Below, one piece after another: positions 56,849-64,000 of a stretch of 64,000 nt of DNA. Both the position numbers and the translations under genes were made by a program. The stretch comes from Streptomyces katrae (GTDB lineage Bacteria; Actinomycetota; Actinomycetes; Streptomycetales; Streptomycetaceae), in the NCBI RefSeq assembly GCF_000717655.1, contig NZ_JNZY01000006.1:1-64000 (forward strand). Direction: 5' to 3'. Below the pieces are notes generated by a model. The model worked only from the letters and a program-made list of their open reading frames with translations. It searched no databases and was not told where the DNA came from. The first letter of the stretch is position 1, and every line of letters begins with the position of its first letter.

Positions 56849-58300
56849 ATGCGCGCCCCTAGGCCCTTCACGCACGACCGCTCCACCCCGCCCCTCCCCG
56901 TCCATCCCGCGGACGAAGTGCTGCCGATGAGGCGGATGTTCCCCGCGGCCCTGCAGCACGTGGCCAGCATGTACGCGGGCCTCGCGGCGCCACCGCTGAT
57001 CATCGGCGGCGCGCTCGGCCTGACCGCGGCACAGCTCACCACTCTGCTGGCCGCGAGCCTGGTCGTCGCGGGCCTGGCCACCGTCGCCCAGACCCTGCGC
57101 ATCTGGGGTGTCGGGGCCGGGCTGCCCGTCACCAACGGCGTCTCGTTCGCCGTGGTTTCACCTGTCCTGGCCGCTTCCGTGTCACGGGGGCAGGACACCC
57201 TGCCCCTGGTGTTCGGTGCGACCCTCGTCGCCGGGGCCGTCTGCTTCCTCCTGGCGCCGGCTTTCTGCCGGCTCCTGCGCTTCTTCCCGCCCGTCGTCAG
57301 CGGTTCCGTCATCGCGCTGGTCGGCCTTTCACTGCTGCCGGTGGCCGGGCAGTGGGCCCGGGGCGGCGACCCCACCTCCCCCGGCTTCGGCTCACCGTCC
57401 AACCTCGCGCTCGCCGCCGGAACCCTCGCCTTCACCCTCCTCCTCCACCGGCTCCTCAGCGGACGATTCCTGCAACGGGTGGCGATCCTGCTCGGCCTCA
57501 TCGCCGGCACAGCCGCCGCGGTGCCGATGGGCAAGGTCGACTTCCACCACCTCTCCCAGGCGCCGCTGTTCGCGCTCCCCGAGCCGTTCGCCTTCGGCGC
57601 CCCGCAGTTCGAGGCGCCGGTCATCGCCACCATGCTCGTCGTCACGCTCGTCTCCATGACGGAGTCCGCCGCCTCCCTGATCGCGGTGGGAACGGTCGTC
57701 GACAGGCCGGTCGACGACCGCGTCATCGCGGGCAGCCTGCGGGCCCAGGGGCTGGGCACCGCACTCGGCGGCGCCCTGGGAGCTTTCGTGAGCTGCTCCT
57801 ACGCACAGAACGTCGGCCTGGTCGCCATCAGCCGCATCCGCAGCCGGTACGCGGTCACCCTGTGCGGCGCGATCCTGGTCCTCATGGGCCTCGTGCCGGC
57901 CCTGGGCTCGCTGGTCGCACTCGTACCGCTGCCCGTACTCGGCGGCGCGGCAGTCGTCTTCTTCGGCTCGATCACCGTCGCCGGAATCCGCACCCTCGCC
58001 AAGGCCTCCCTCGCCACCGGGCACAACGGCATCATCGTGTCCGTCGCCCTCGCCTTCGGCCTCATCCCCGTCGCATCACCCGACTTCTACGACCGCCTCC
58101 CCGCGCCCGTCACCTTGGTGCTCGGATCGGGCATCACGGCGGGATGCCTCGTCGCCGTCCTCCTCAACCTGCTCCTCAACCACTTCGGGCGCGGCAGCGA
58201 AGCCAACGAGAGCCACATCCCCACCGCACACGTCAACGCCTTCGACGGCATCGACAGTCACTTGCACGTCCCCCCACGTTCAGTCCGACGGCGCCGATGA
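56849..58300 (+). CDS. NCS2 nucleobase:cation symporter, copy 2
   Basis: A 483-residue paralogue of the permease at 53960, with the same signatures: ALQHVASMYAGLAAPPLIIGG, VTNGVSF, SMTESAASLIAVG, and SYAQNVGLVAISRIRSRY. The two differ mainly at the N-terminus and in helix-8 residues (TES here, TET in copy 1), so substrate choice may differ. GGAGGG lies 8-9 nt before the ATG. Expression probably responds to the XRE regulator or to a purine-responsive repressor through the upstream motif. A perfect hairpin follows the stop. Confidence 0.9.
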   Translation: MRAPRPFTHDRSTPPLPVHPADEVLPMRRMFPAALQHVASMYAGLAAPPLIIGGALGLTAAQLTTLLAASLVVAGLATVAQTLRIWGVGAGLPVTNGVSFAVVSPVLAASVSRGQDTLPLVFGATLVAGAVCFLLAPAFCRLLRFFPPVVSGSVIALVGLSLLPVAGQWARGGDPTSPGFGSPSNLALAAGTLAFTLLLHRLLSGRFLQRVAILLGLIAGTAAAVPMGKVDFHHLSQAPLFALPEPFAFGAPQFEAPVIATMLVVTLVSMTESAASLIAVGTVVDRPVDDRVIAGSLRAQGLGTALGGALGAFVSCSYAQNVGLVAISRIRSRYAVTLCGAILVLMGLVPALGSLVALVPLPVLGGAAVVFFGSITVAGIRTLAKASLATGHNGIIVSVALAFGLIPVASPDFYDRLPAPVTLVLGSGITAGCLVAVLLNLLLNHFGRGSEANESHIPTAHVNAFDGIDSHLHVPPRSVRRRR

Positions 58301-58304
58301 ATCA

Positions 58305-58339
58305 GGGCATGCCGCGCGACCCGTTCCCGCGGCATGCCC
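58305..58339 (+). terminator. Hairpin terminator after permease copy 2
   Basis: A 12-bp perfect stem (GGGCATGCCGCG and CGCGGCATGCCC) with an 11-nt loop, 4 nt after the stop codon. Confidence 0.8.
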
Positions 58340-58657
58340 ACAGGCGCGGGACCGCGCCGAGCCCGCTCTTCAACGGCTTCGCCGCGTTCTGCGGCCTGGC
58401 CGTCGGCCTGAGTCGGAAGCCACCAGGCGGGGCCTGAGTGGCTGACGGCGCGGCCAGTGGGGATCCGCGGGCCTTGTGCGCGCAGGACGAGGAAGACGGA
58501 TGCGCTGCGCCGGAGCCTCTCGGGAGCGATGCCGGTGAAGACCTGCGGGCCTCGGTCGGCCAGGCCTCCGGGGGGCAGCATCCAGGCGCCCTGCGCTGAG
58601 CGGAATTGGAGGAACCTCCGGAATCCACCCCCATGCACGTCGATCGACTGATGGCTA

Positions 58658-58686
58658 TTGACGAATCAAGCGGCGTTTTCTACCTT
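58658..58686 (+). promoter_or_regulatory. Promoter of the HATPase gene
   Basis: TTGACG, 17 nt, TACCTT. The spacing and -35 box equal those of the permease copy 2 promoter. Confidence 0.6.
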
Positions 58687-58703
58687 TTTAATACTCCGTG
58701 AAT

Positions 58704-58720
58704 GGAATAAAGATTCCGCA
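58704..58720 (+). promoter_or_regulatory. GGAA-N6-TTCCGCA operator, copy 3
   Basis: GGAA, TAAAGA, TTCCGCA, then TCATGGAATTATGG. It sits 159 nt before the HATPase ATG, 17 nt after the -10 box. Confidence 0.7.
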
Positions 58721-58878
58721 TCATGGAATTATGGGCCGGACCCGCTCTCGCGGGCTCCGGCGGGTGGGCGACGGCTCCGCCGTCCGCCAGGATCGTCCCA
58801 GTGTCACCGTGCTCGTCTTGCATCTCGGTCGTCGCTCCCGGGTCCGAAGCCACCGGCAGGTGCGTGGAGGGCCCGCAC

Positions 58879-59355
58879 ATGAACCGTCAGACAGCACTTT
58901 TGGAACCTGAGGCGTCACGGCACGTCACGGCTTCGATCACCCAAGACCCCACAACGGTGTCAGCCGGTGTGGAGATCCCCAGCGACATGAAAGCCGCCAG
59001 TGCCGCCCGCCGCTTCGCCGCCGCCAAGCTCGACGAGTGGGGCTGCACCGAACTCGAGGACGACGCCCTCCTGATCTGCAGCGAGCTGGCCACCAACGCC
59101 GTCGTTCACGGCCGCACGAAACCCGAAGGTCACAACGAGCACATCCGCCTCGACCTGACATGGCGGCCGGGCAACGCCCTCATCATCCAGGTCGAGGACA
59201 ACTCCACCGCCCAACCCACACCAAGCAACTCGGCGCCATCAGCCGAATCCGGCCGCGGACTTGGACTGGTGGCCTCACTCGCCGATCAATGGTCGTTCTG
59301 GCTGAACAGGGACGGAAGAGGCAAGAGGGTATGGGCCTGCCTCCGCCCTCAGTGA
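58879..59355 (+). CDS. HATPase_c_2 ATP-binding protein (anti-sigma/serine kinase-like)
   Basis: A 158-residue single-domain GHKL ATPase of the RsbW/SpoIIAB-like group common in Streptomyces. It has the N-box ELATNAVVHG, a VEDNSTAQPT segment where classical kinases have DxGxG, and GRGLGLVASLAD. Such proteins usually bind anti-anti-sigma factors or sigma factors; no partner gene is adjacent. GGAGG lies 8 nt before the ATG. The promoter and operator match those of the nearby nucleobase permease genes. Confidence 0.9.
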   Translation: MNRQTALLEPEASRHVTASITQDPTTVSAGVEIPSDMKAASAARRFAAAKLDEWGCTELEDDALLICSELATNAVVHGRTKPEGHNEHIRLDLTWRPGNALIIQVEDNSTAQPTPSNSAPSAESGRGLGLVASLADQWSFWLNRDGRGKRVWACLRPQ

Positions 59356-59589
59356 TGCGACGCGCACCGGCAACGCCGGGTGGCCCTGGTGTCGTTGCTG
59401 TCCGATCCCGTGCCCGATGACGTCAACTCGCCTGCCCGGTCGTGTGACTGCCTTGCGCACGATTACGACAACGCCGGCCGATCCCTCGGTCTGGATGAGC
59501 AGGGCCAGGAAGACATGGCTGCGAGTGGCCTCGGGAGTCGTCGCCGCGGTGCTCGGGCGGGTGAGAAGCGTCAGGCCGCTGCGCATAGT

Positions 59590-59616
59590 GCCCACTCTGC
59601 ACGTAACGCGCACCGG
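59590..59616 (-). repeat. Island-end inverted repeat, right arm
   Basis: The reverse complement of 53560-53586 at 23 of 27 positions, about 6.0 kb away and just inside the second methyltransferase 3' end. Confidence 0.6.
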
Positions 59617-59698
59617 CAGCCTGTCTGAATTGCGCTACACGGGCCTTTGACCTGTGGTTTCCTTTCACCCGTTTTGGCTGGATTCTATTTCAGGGACC

Positions 59699-59753
59699 CA
59701 CCACATGGAGTGCGTGGCCATCCTGGAGCCCATCCGCGACGACGCCTGACCTG
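59699..59753 (+). repeat. Second, orphan 3' end of a TRAM methyltransferase gene
   Basis: 55 bp, 85% identical to 53497-53551. In frame it encodes HHMECVAILEPIRDDA and a stop, where the intact gene ends HHMECVAILEPIAKGA. No start or body of a gene precedes it, so it is a displaced gene end. Confidence 0.8.
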
Positions 59754-59786
59754 TGGCATCAGGTTGGGTTCGCGTTCACGTATTGC

Positions 59787-59820
59787 GTCAGGCTGTCGCC
59801 CAACTGGGCGGCAGCCTGAC
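59787..59820 (+). terminator. Hairpin after the orphan methyltransferase end
   Basis: A 15-bp stem with one mismatch (GTCAGGCTG and CAGCCTGAC outer arms, CGCCC/GGGCG inner) and an AACT loop, 34 nt after the orphan stop codon. It is probably the original terminator of the methyltransferase gene. Confidence 0.75.
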
Positions 59821-60045
59821 GTGATCGGCTTCACGGCGGCCGGCCGTCGTTCTTGCCGATGCCCTGACGACCAGCGCCATCGCATGGCGGGCACGGCGAG
59901 GTTGCGGGGCTGACCTGCCCGAGTGACCGGCAGCCTGGGTCTTTTCGGCCAATCGGGCTGGAAGCGCGCTGTTTCGGGGTGTCCGGAAACAGGAGAACCT
60001 GGGGGCGAGGGAAGAGGGCACGGGCAGAGCCGAGGGGGAGCCGCC

Positions 60046-61089
60046 ATGTCCGGACCGCTGTACGTTCCCGTCCTGCCGGCCAAGCCGCACGCCCTGGCCG
60101 CTTACCAGCAACTGGACCCGGCCGTCCAGTCAGCCGTCGCACCACTGTGGAACTTGCCTCCGCGATCGGGCCTTCCCCCGGACGTCCTCCGCGCGGAGAC
60201 CCGGCGTGACGCGCACGCCGTGAGCAGGAGGCAGCGCCACCACCCTGCCTGGCTCGACGCCCCGTTCGCCGACGCGGCACAGCTGACCGCCCTCGCGGCC
60301 GTGCTGGCGGAACTGGGCGAACTGGGCCCACTGCGGCCGGTCACGGGCCCTGACCGTCCCGTTTCACACCAATCAGCTTGCCTGGTCCATGCCCAGGCCT
60401 GCGGGAACGGCCTCGGCATACGGGTTGCCATGCCCCGGGAGTGGGACGGCGCCGCCGCTCTCGCCGTGGCCGATCTCCTCGCACGGGTGGATCCAGCCGT
60501 CGAGACTGACCTCCTGCTCGACCTGGCCGCCGTGCAGGCAGACCGGGCCGAGGCCACGAAGGAGGCACTGCGCGCCCTCGACTTCCTGATGCCCCTGATC
60601 CCGTGGCGCACCGCCGCCGTGCTCAGCGGCGCGTTCCCGCAGGTGACCGCCGAGAAGCTGGAGCACGGTCTGCACGCCGAACCCCGGATGGACTGGCACA
60701 CCTGGCGCGAGCTGTCGGACAGCGGCCGCGGCTATGCACGGTGGCTCAGCCACGGTGACTACGGGATCCAGTCCGTCCGGGCCCTTGCGCGCGAGACGTC
60801 CCAAGGAGGCGGCCCACCCTGGGGAACGCTCCGCTACACCACCGAGGAGTCGTTCGTCCTCGCCAAGGTCCTCGCCCGCGGCGAGGACCGTATCACCGTC
60901 AACCGGGCGGCAGCCCGGCAGCTCACCGAGCTGCCGGACTTCCGGGGCGCGGCGGCCGGCGCGGGGGAGAGCTGGCTGCGGGACTGCGCGCACGGGCGGG
61001 GTCCGTCCGGGACGGGCAACGCGACGGTCTGGCTCCGCGTGGGAAACGTCCAGCACATGTCGTACGTCGTCCGGAGCCTGCGCACCTGA
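60046..61089 (+). CDS. Beta-family protein (phage T4 beta-protein-like)
   Basis: This 347-residue soluble protein begins MSGPLYVPVLPAKPHALAAYQQLDP with a VAPLWNLPP segment, the hallmark of the beta-protein family (Pfam Beta_protein, named after a T4 protein). Later parts include LVHAQACGNGLGIRV, an LLDLAAVQ strand, and GTLRYTTEESFVLAKVLARGED. The family is thought to have a TIM-barrel-like fold and often occurs in mobile or defence-linked loci; its activity is unknown. GAGGGGGAG lies 5 nt before the ATG at 60046. It is convergent with the broken helicase gene. Confidence 0.75.
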   Translation: MSGPLYVPVLPAKPHALAAYQQLDPAVQSAVAPLWNLPPRSGLPPDVLRAETRRDAHAVSRRQRHHPAWLDAPFADAAQLTALAAVLAELGELGPLRPVTGPDRPVSHQSACLVHAQACGNGLGIRVAMPREWDGAAALAVADLLARVDPAVETDLLLDLAAVQADRAEATKEALRALDFLMPLIPWRTAAVLSGAFPQVTAEKLEHGLHAEPRMDWHTWRELSDSGRGYARWLSHGDYGIQSVRALARETSQGGGPPWGTLRYTTEESFVLAKVLARGEDRITVNRAAARQLTELPDFRGAAAGAGESWLRDCAHGRGPSGTGNATVWLRVGNVQHMSYVVRSLRT

Positions 61090-61127
61090 CCCGGGCCCCC
61101 GGCAGCCCCCGTCCCGCACGGGAGCGG

Positions 61128-62082
61128 TCAGGCGAGGAGCGGATCCAACACCGCCTCCCCGGCCGGCACCCACCCGCCAGGCCGGCAGCCGCACAGACCG
61201 GGTCACCGGCGCGGGCTTCGCTCCCCGGCCTCCTGAGGGCAGCCCGATCAGCAGGTCACCGCGCGCGTGGATGAGCCGCAGATGGCGGGCGGGATCCTGC
61301 CCGGGCAGGGGGCCCGTGTCGATGAGCACCGCCGTGTTCTCCCCGTCCACGGTGAACAGCAGGTCCACCGTGTGCCCGCCGACCGCTGCCGCGCGTTCCA
61401 GGTCGGTGACGCCACGAGTGCCGAGGTACTTCTGGAGCCGGTCGGCGAGCTCCTCGCGGAATCCGGGCGGCGTCGCGGGACCGGTGACCGTGTCCTGGTC
61501 TGCGGAGGCCCCCGCGCACAGCACCGTTGAGCGCTCCGCGAGCAGGGACGGCAGCCCCGCCTGCCCCTGCCAGAAGCGATGGCTCCCCACCGTGATCAGC
61601 TGGGACTTCGCACGAGTGACCGCGACGTTCCACAGGTTGACCTGGCTCGCCACCCAGTGCGTGGTCCTCGGCGGGGTGTTGTCCGTGACCACCGGGCTCA
61701 GAACCATGACGTCGCGCTGACCGCCCTGGAAGGCGTGCACCGTACCGACCCGGACCCGGTCGTCACCGGCCCACACCCGGGCCAGCGCCTCCTTCTGCGC
61801 GCGGAAGGGTGTCACGACCCCGACCGTGGCGTCCCCGGGCAGCCGTGCCAGCAGCTCGCCCACCGTCCGCCGCACCTGGTCCGCCTCGGCCTGGTTGCGC
61901 CAGGACAGGCCGCCGCTGCCGGCCGCGGACTCGCCGTACGGCACGTCCACCCAGCCGAGCACCGGAGCCGGATCGGCCGCCCCGTCCAACCGGCGCCCCG
62001 ACCCGCGGCGCCAACCGCCCGTCGCTGCGCGAGGGCGGCTCTGACCGATGAGCGGGCGACGTCCCTGCGGGACAAGGAACAA
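61128..62082 (-). pseudogene. Upf1/DNA2-like helicase remnant, 5'-truncated and frameshifted
   Basis: Minus-strand coding for the C-terminal half of a superfamily 1 helicase: VGVVTPFRAQK, the Q-rich VGTVHAFQGGQRDVMVLSP, and LWNVAVTRAKSQLITVG (motifs IV to VI), then a nuclease-like domain (DLERAAAVGGHTVDLLFTVDGE). The ATPase motifs I-III and the start are missing. Near the end, after RLPAWRV, an extra G shifts the frame; in the shifted frame the sequence ends VPAGEAVLDPLLA with a stop at 61130-61128. Without the shift the frame stays open through the neighbouring beta gene. I judge it a decaying gene; its left (3') boundary is the restored stop. Confidence 0.72.
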
Positions 62083-62142
62083 GGAGAAGAGGGAAATGGA
62101 TGACGGCCTTCATTGAGCGGACCGAAGCAGCAGAATGACGGC

Positions 62143-63552
62143 ATGGTAGCGATCATCAAGTGTCGGGACTACGAGCTCGACGACCTCAGGTGGCTCGAGG
62201 AGCTGCATCAGGCTCGGCGCCTTGAGTGGGAGTGGACGGTTACCCGCCCGCTGGAGTTCTGGCCCAAGGGGCGGCATCTTTTGCTGATCGCTTCCGCAGA
62301 CAGGTACGGACAGTTCTGTATCACCCACGTGGGCAAGTCGAGGCGGGGCAAGCGGGCAGCGGACAAGGAACAGCAGCTCCGCATCACCCAAGTGCGGCCG
62401 CTTCGCCGCCCACTTGCACTGACCGAGCTCTTGGACGCAGTTCCCGGCAACTTGCAGCGACACTTGGTGGAGGAGGGACAGCAGACCAAGGGAACCGGTG
62501 AGGCGCTGCGCGCAATGCTGCTTCGGCTGCGACCCGAGCTGCGAGAGGTCGTCGACCTGATCGAAGGTTCCACAGAGCCCTGGAATTTCGGTTCCTCGGC
62601 AGCAGGACAGGCCATTTCTCTGCAGCGTGACGCGACGATCGGCGCCACCCGCATGGCAGGCTTCAAAGCACAGACCCTGGCCGAGTGGGACCCACCGGCC
62701 GAGGAACTGTACGACGACTCGGTGCCGTTGCAGTTCCTCGACCTGGTGCCCGCGGTTCGTGGGTCGGGCAGGCCCTTAGATGCCCCTGACGAGTCTGCCT
62801 CGCTCGCCTTCGAGGAAGAGCCACTGCATACGCATCCGGCTCTGGAAGACCACCTGGTGGCCCACGATGCCGAAGGCATGCTCGGCTGGCTGACCGAACG
62901 CACCAGCCACGTCGCATGGCGCAAATTTCATGAGCATGGCCGCACCCTCCTGGTGGCCAATGCGAACAGGACCCCGGTGGAGAGCCTCCTCGGTTGCGAC
63001 ATCATCTTCTACAACGTCGCCCGCCAGAGCATGGTGCTGATCCAGTACAAGAAGCTTGACGCGGAACGAGGAGGCTTCTACTACCCGAACAGCGACCGAA
63101 ACCTCCAGAAGGAGCTGAACCGCATGGCGAGCCTGGATCGCTATGCGGAGCTGAACCGCGGCGTCGGTAACGAGCAGCGGCTTGACCCCAGCCCCAGTTG
63201 GATCAAGCTGTGCCACCCACGTTCCTTGCTGCCCCACACCTCGGAAATGATCCACGGCATGTACTTCTCCAGGCGCCAGTTCGAATCCCTGAGGCGCGAC
63301 GCACGTCTGAAGGACGGCAGGGGTGGCGCCGTCCGCTTCGGCTACAAGAATGTGCCGGGATACCTGGACAACACGCTGTTCACCCGGCTTGTCGAGACGG
63401 GGCAGATCGGAACGACAGGAACGAGCACTGACCTGGTCCGTCAGCAGGTCATTCGGAGTTTCCGGGGCGAGCGCAGCCACGTGCTCGCTGCCCTGCATGG
63501 CGACGAACCGCCCCAGGCCCAGCGCAACGCTCAACGTCGTGAGGAGCGCTGA
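62143..63552 (+). CDS. Hypothetical protein with possible PD-(D/E)XK nuclease motif
   Basis: The 469-residue protein (from the ATG at 62143; TTG at 62113 would add ten residues) matches no family I recognise. The first third has LLLIASADRYGQFCITHVGKSRR. The C-terminal half has GCDIIFYN (Asp286), then MVLIQYKKL (Gln301, Lys303), a D-x(14)-QxK spacing like Mrr-type restriction nucleases, followed by NLQKELNRM and SWIKLCHP. This suggests a nuclease core, but it is inference. Codon bias is slightly weaker than that of its neighbours. It adjoins the truncated helicase remnant, so the two may descend from a defence locus. No clear ribosome-binding site is visible. Confidence 0.65.
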   Translation: MVAIIKCRDYELDDLRWLEELHQARRLEWEWTVTRPLEFWPKGRHLLLIASADRYGQFCITHVGKSRRGKRAADKEQQLRITQVRPLRRPLALTELLDAVPGNLQRHLVEEGQQTKGTGEALRAMLLRLRPELREVVDLIEGSTEPWNFGSSAAGQAISLQRDATIGATRMAGFKAQTLAEWDPPAEELYDDSVPLQFLDLVPAVRGSGRPLDAPDESASLAFEEEPLHTHPALEDHLVAHDAEGMLGWLTERTSHVAWRKFHEHGRTLLVANANRTPVESLLGCDIIFYNVARQSMVLIQYKKLDAERGGFYYPNSDRNLQKELNRMASLDRYAELNRGVGNEQRLDPSPSWIKLCHPRSLLPHTSEMIHGMYFSRRQFESLRRDARLKDGRGGAVRFGYKNVPGYLDNTLFTRLVETGQIGTTGTSTDLVRQQVIRSFRGERSHVLAALHGDEPPQAQRNAQRREER

Positions 63553-63598
63553 GGCCCCACCTGTCCATGCCGGGCGGCGCGCTCTGGCGGGTTGGGGG

Positions 63599-64000
63599 TC
63601 ACATAGTGAAGAACCGTACCGGTTCTGCCAGGGCGGCACGTGCTCCGTCGAAGTCGGCCAGCCTGGCGGCGACGGTCGCTGTCGCGAGCCGGGGCGGCAG
63701 AGCGGCGGAAAACTTCAATCCGTGAACAGCTCGCTGGTCAACGTCCGGAATCACCAGCGTCGAACCGGGTCCGGCGGCCTTTCGGGCGGTGCGCCACATG
63801 TCCGGCGTCAGATCCTCTCGCAGTCGGACGTAGCAGTCGGTCGGCCTTTGTACCGGGTCGGTGATCGACGGTAGCGTCGCCCCCAGTGTGGCATTGGCGC
63901 GATAGCCGGCCCAGGTCCACCAGCGGACGTCGTCGCCCCGTCGTGCCACGATTGTCCCACCGGGGTGGACGAAGTGAGGTGCCTCCTCCTCGCGCCACTC
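63599..64000 (-). CDS. Large helicase (DEAD/DEAH, Lhr-like) C-terminus, partial
   Basis: The frame is open from the right window edge, so only the last 133 residues are seen. They read FVHPGGTIV, RRGDDVRWWTWAGYRANATLGATL, PTDCYVRLREDLTP and GLKFSAALPPRLATATVAARL. The WWTWAGxRAN segment and the LKFSAALPP ending are ones I associate with C-termini of large actinobacterial Lhr-like or DEAD/DEAH helicases. No catalytic motif is in view, so the assignment rests on the tail alone. It is convergent with the hypothetical gene on its left, with 46 bp between them. Confidence 0.6.
   Translation of the reverse strand, partial: EWREEEAPHFVHPGGTIVARRGDDVRWWTWAGYRANATLGATLPSITDPVQRPTDCYVRLREDLTPDMWRTARKAAGPGSTLVIPDVDQRAVHGLKFSAALPPRLATATVAARLADFDGARAALAEPVRFFTM

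Larger units (their letters stand above)
58301..58878. promoter_or_regulatory. Region between permease copy 2 and the HATPase gene
   Basis: 578 bp. A terminator lies at 58305-58339. From 58345 to 58640 I see no supportable gene. The right part is AT-rich and holds a promoter (58658-58686), an operator-like motif (58704-58720) and a leader of about 185 nt. Confidence 0.55.
59356..60045. other. Right end of the island and flank; no gene supported
   Basis: 690 bp containing the right inverted-repeat arm (59590-59616), a TGACCTGTGGTTTCC remnant (59648-59662) resembling the sequence at 53545, the second methyltransferase 3' end (59699-59753) and a hairpin (59787-59820). A 112-codon minus-strand ORF (59275-59613) covers much of the left part, but I do not consider it supported. 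Confidence 0.6.

Noticed and set aside
58258..58638. A 126-codon minus-strand ORF after permease copy 2
   Set aside because: It runs through the terminator hairpin and the permease 3' end, and no family motif is visible.
59275..59613. A 112-codon minus-strand ORF (starts MRVTCRVG)
   Set aside because: It overlaps the HATPase gene end and has weak codon structure. Its 5' end coincides with the inverted repeat, so similarity to 53563 reflects the repeat, not a proven gene.
60373..61127. The left part of the long minus-strand frame continuing from the helicase remnant
   Set aside because: It is antisense to the beta-family gene and arises only because a frameshift removed the helicase stop at 61128.

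Overview
The window is high-GC actinobacterial DNA with strongly biased third codon positions, GTG/TTG starts and ATGA-coupled genes. It contains SepH, CutRS, DUF4193 and NCS2/XRE genes typical of Streptomyces. I read it as a Streptomyces (or close relative) chromosome. About 28 kb is the right-hand part of an ansamycin gene cluster, followed by a conserved housekeeping block and then two accessory segments.

1-28 kb: ansamycin cluster. The last three extension modules of a type I PKS (one partial protein ending in KR-ACP, then a two-module 3497-aa protein with no thioesterase) are followed by a RifF-type amide synthase, a flavin-dependent halogenase and a complete set of 3-amino-5-hydroxybenzoate (AHBA) genes equivalent to rifG-H-I-K-L-M-N, with rifJ set apart at 27.5 kb. 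The far side holds a RifR-type editing thioesterase, an MhpA-like flavin monooxygenase, a 3Fe-4S ferredoxin, a PptH-like metallophosphoesterase coupled to a 39-aa ORF, and a LuxR regulator. Four copies of a CTAYC-N8-KGATG motif, matching the published RifZ operator, lie upstream of rifK, the monooxygenase, the ferredoxin/thioesterase pair and rifJ. AHBA is the starter, the PKS extends it, and the amide synthase closes the ring. The last module loads methylmalonate but has lost its KR active site, so I predict a 2-methyl-3-oxo amide terminus, probably in a chlorinated ansamycin.

28-53.5 kb: core genome. This part holds a VOC protein, a sulfurtransferase, sepH, a sugar-lactone oxidase, an MFS transporter, ferrochelatase with a candidate iron box, inositol phosphatase and cutRS. 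From the inositol phosphatase to the TRAM RNA methyltransferase, the gene content follows the Mycobacterium tuberculosis Rv2689c-Rv2701c block (suhB, DUF4193, DUF3093, dut, DUF3710, OB-fold, DUF3159, ceoC, ceoB, APC permease, TRAM methyltransferase). cutRS and kdpDE are interposed. Several of these genes act in potassium homeostasis.

53.5-59.8 kb: a purine-transport island inserted at the 3' end of the methyltransferase gene. A diverged copy of the gene's last 55 bp lies 6.2 kb downstream, followed by a terminator, and imperfect inverted repeats lie just inside the ends. The island carries two paralogous NCS2 nucleobase permeases, an XRE-type regulator and a HATPase anti-sigma-like protein. 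The two permease genes and the HATPase gene share one promoter design: a TTGACR -35 box, a -10 region, then a GGAA-N6-TTCCGCA operator about 17-20 nt further on.

60-64 kb: a defence-like or decaying accessory segment. It holds a beta-family protein, a 5'-truncated and frameshifted Upf1-like helicase, a protein with a possible PD-(D/E)XK nuclease motif, and the C-terminus of a large helicase running off the window.
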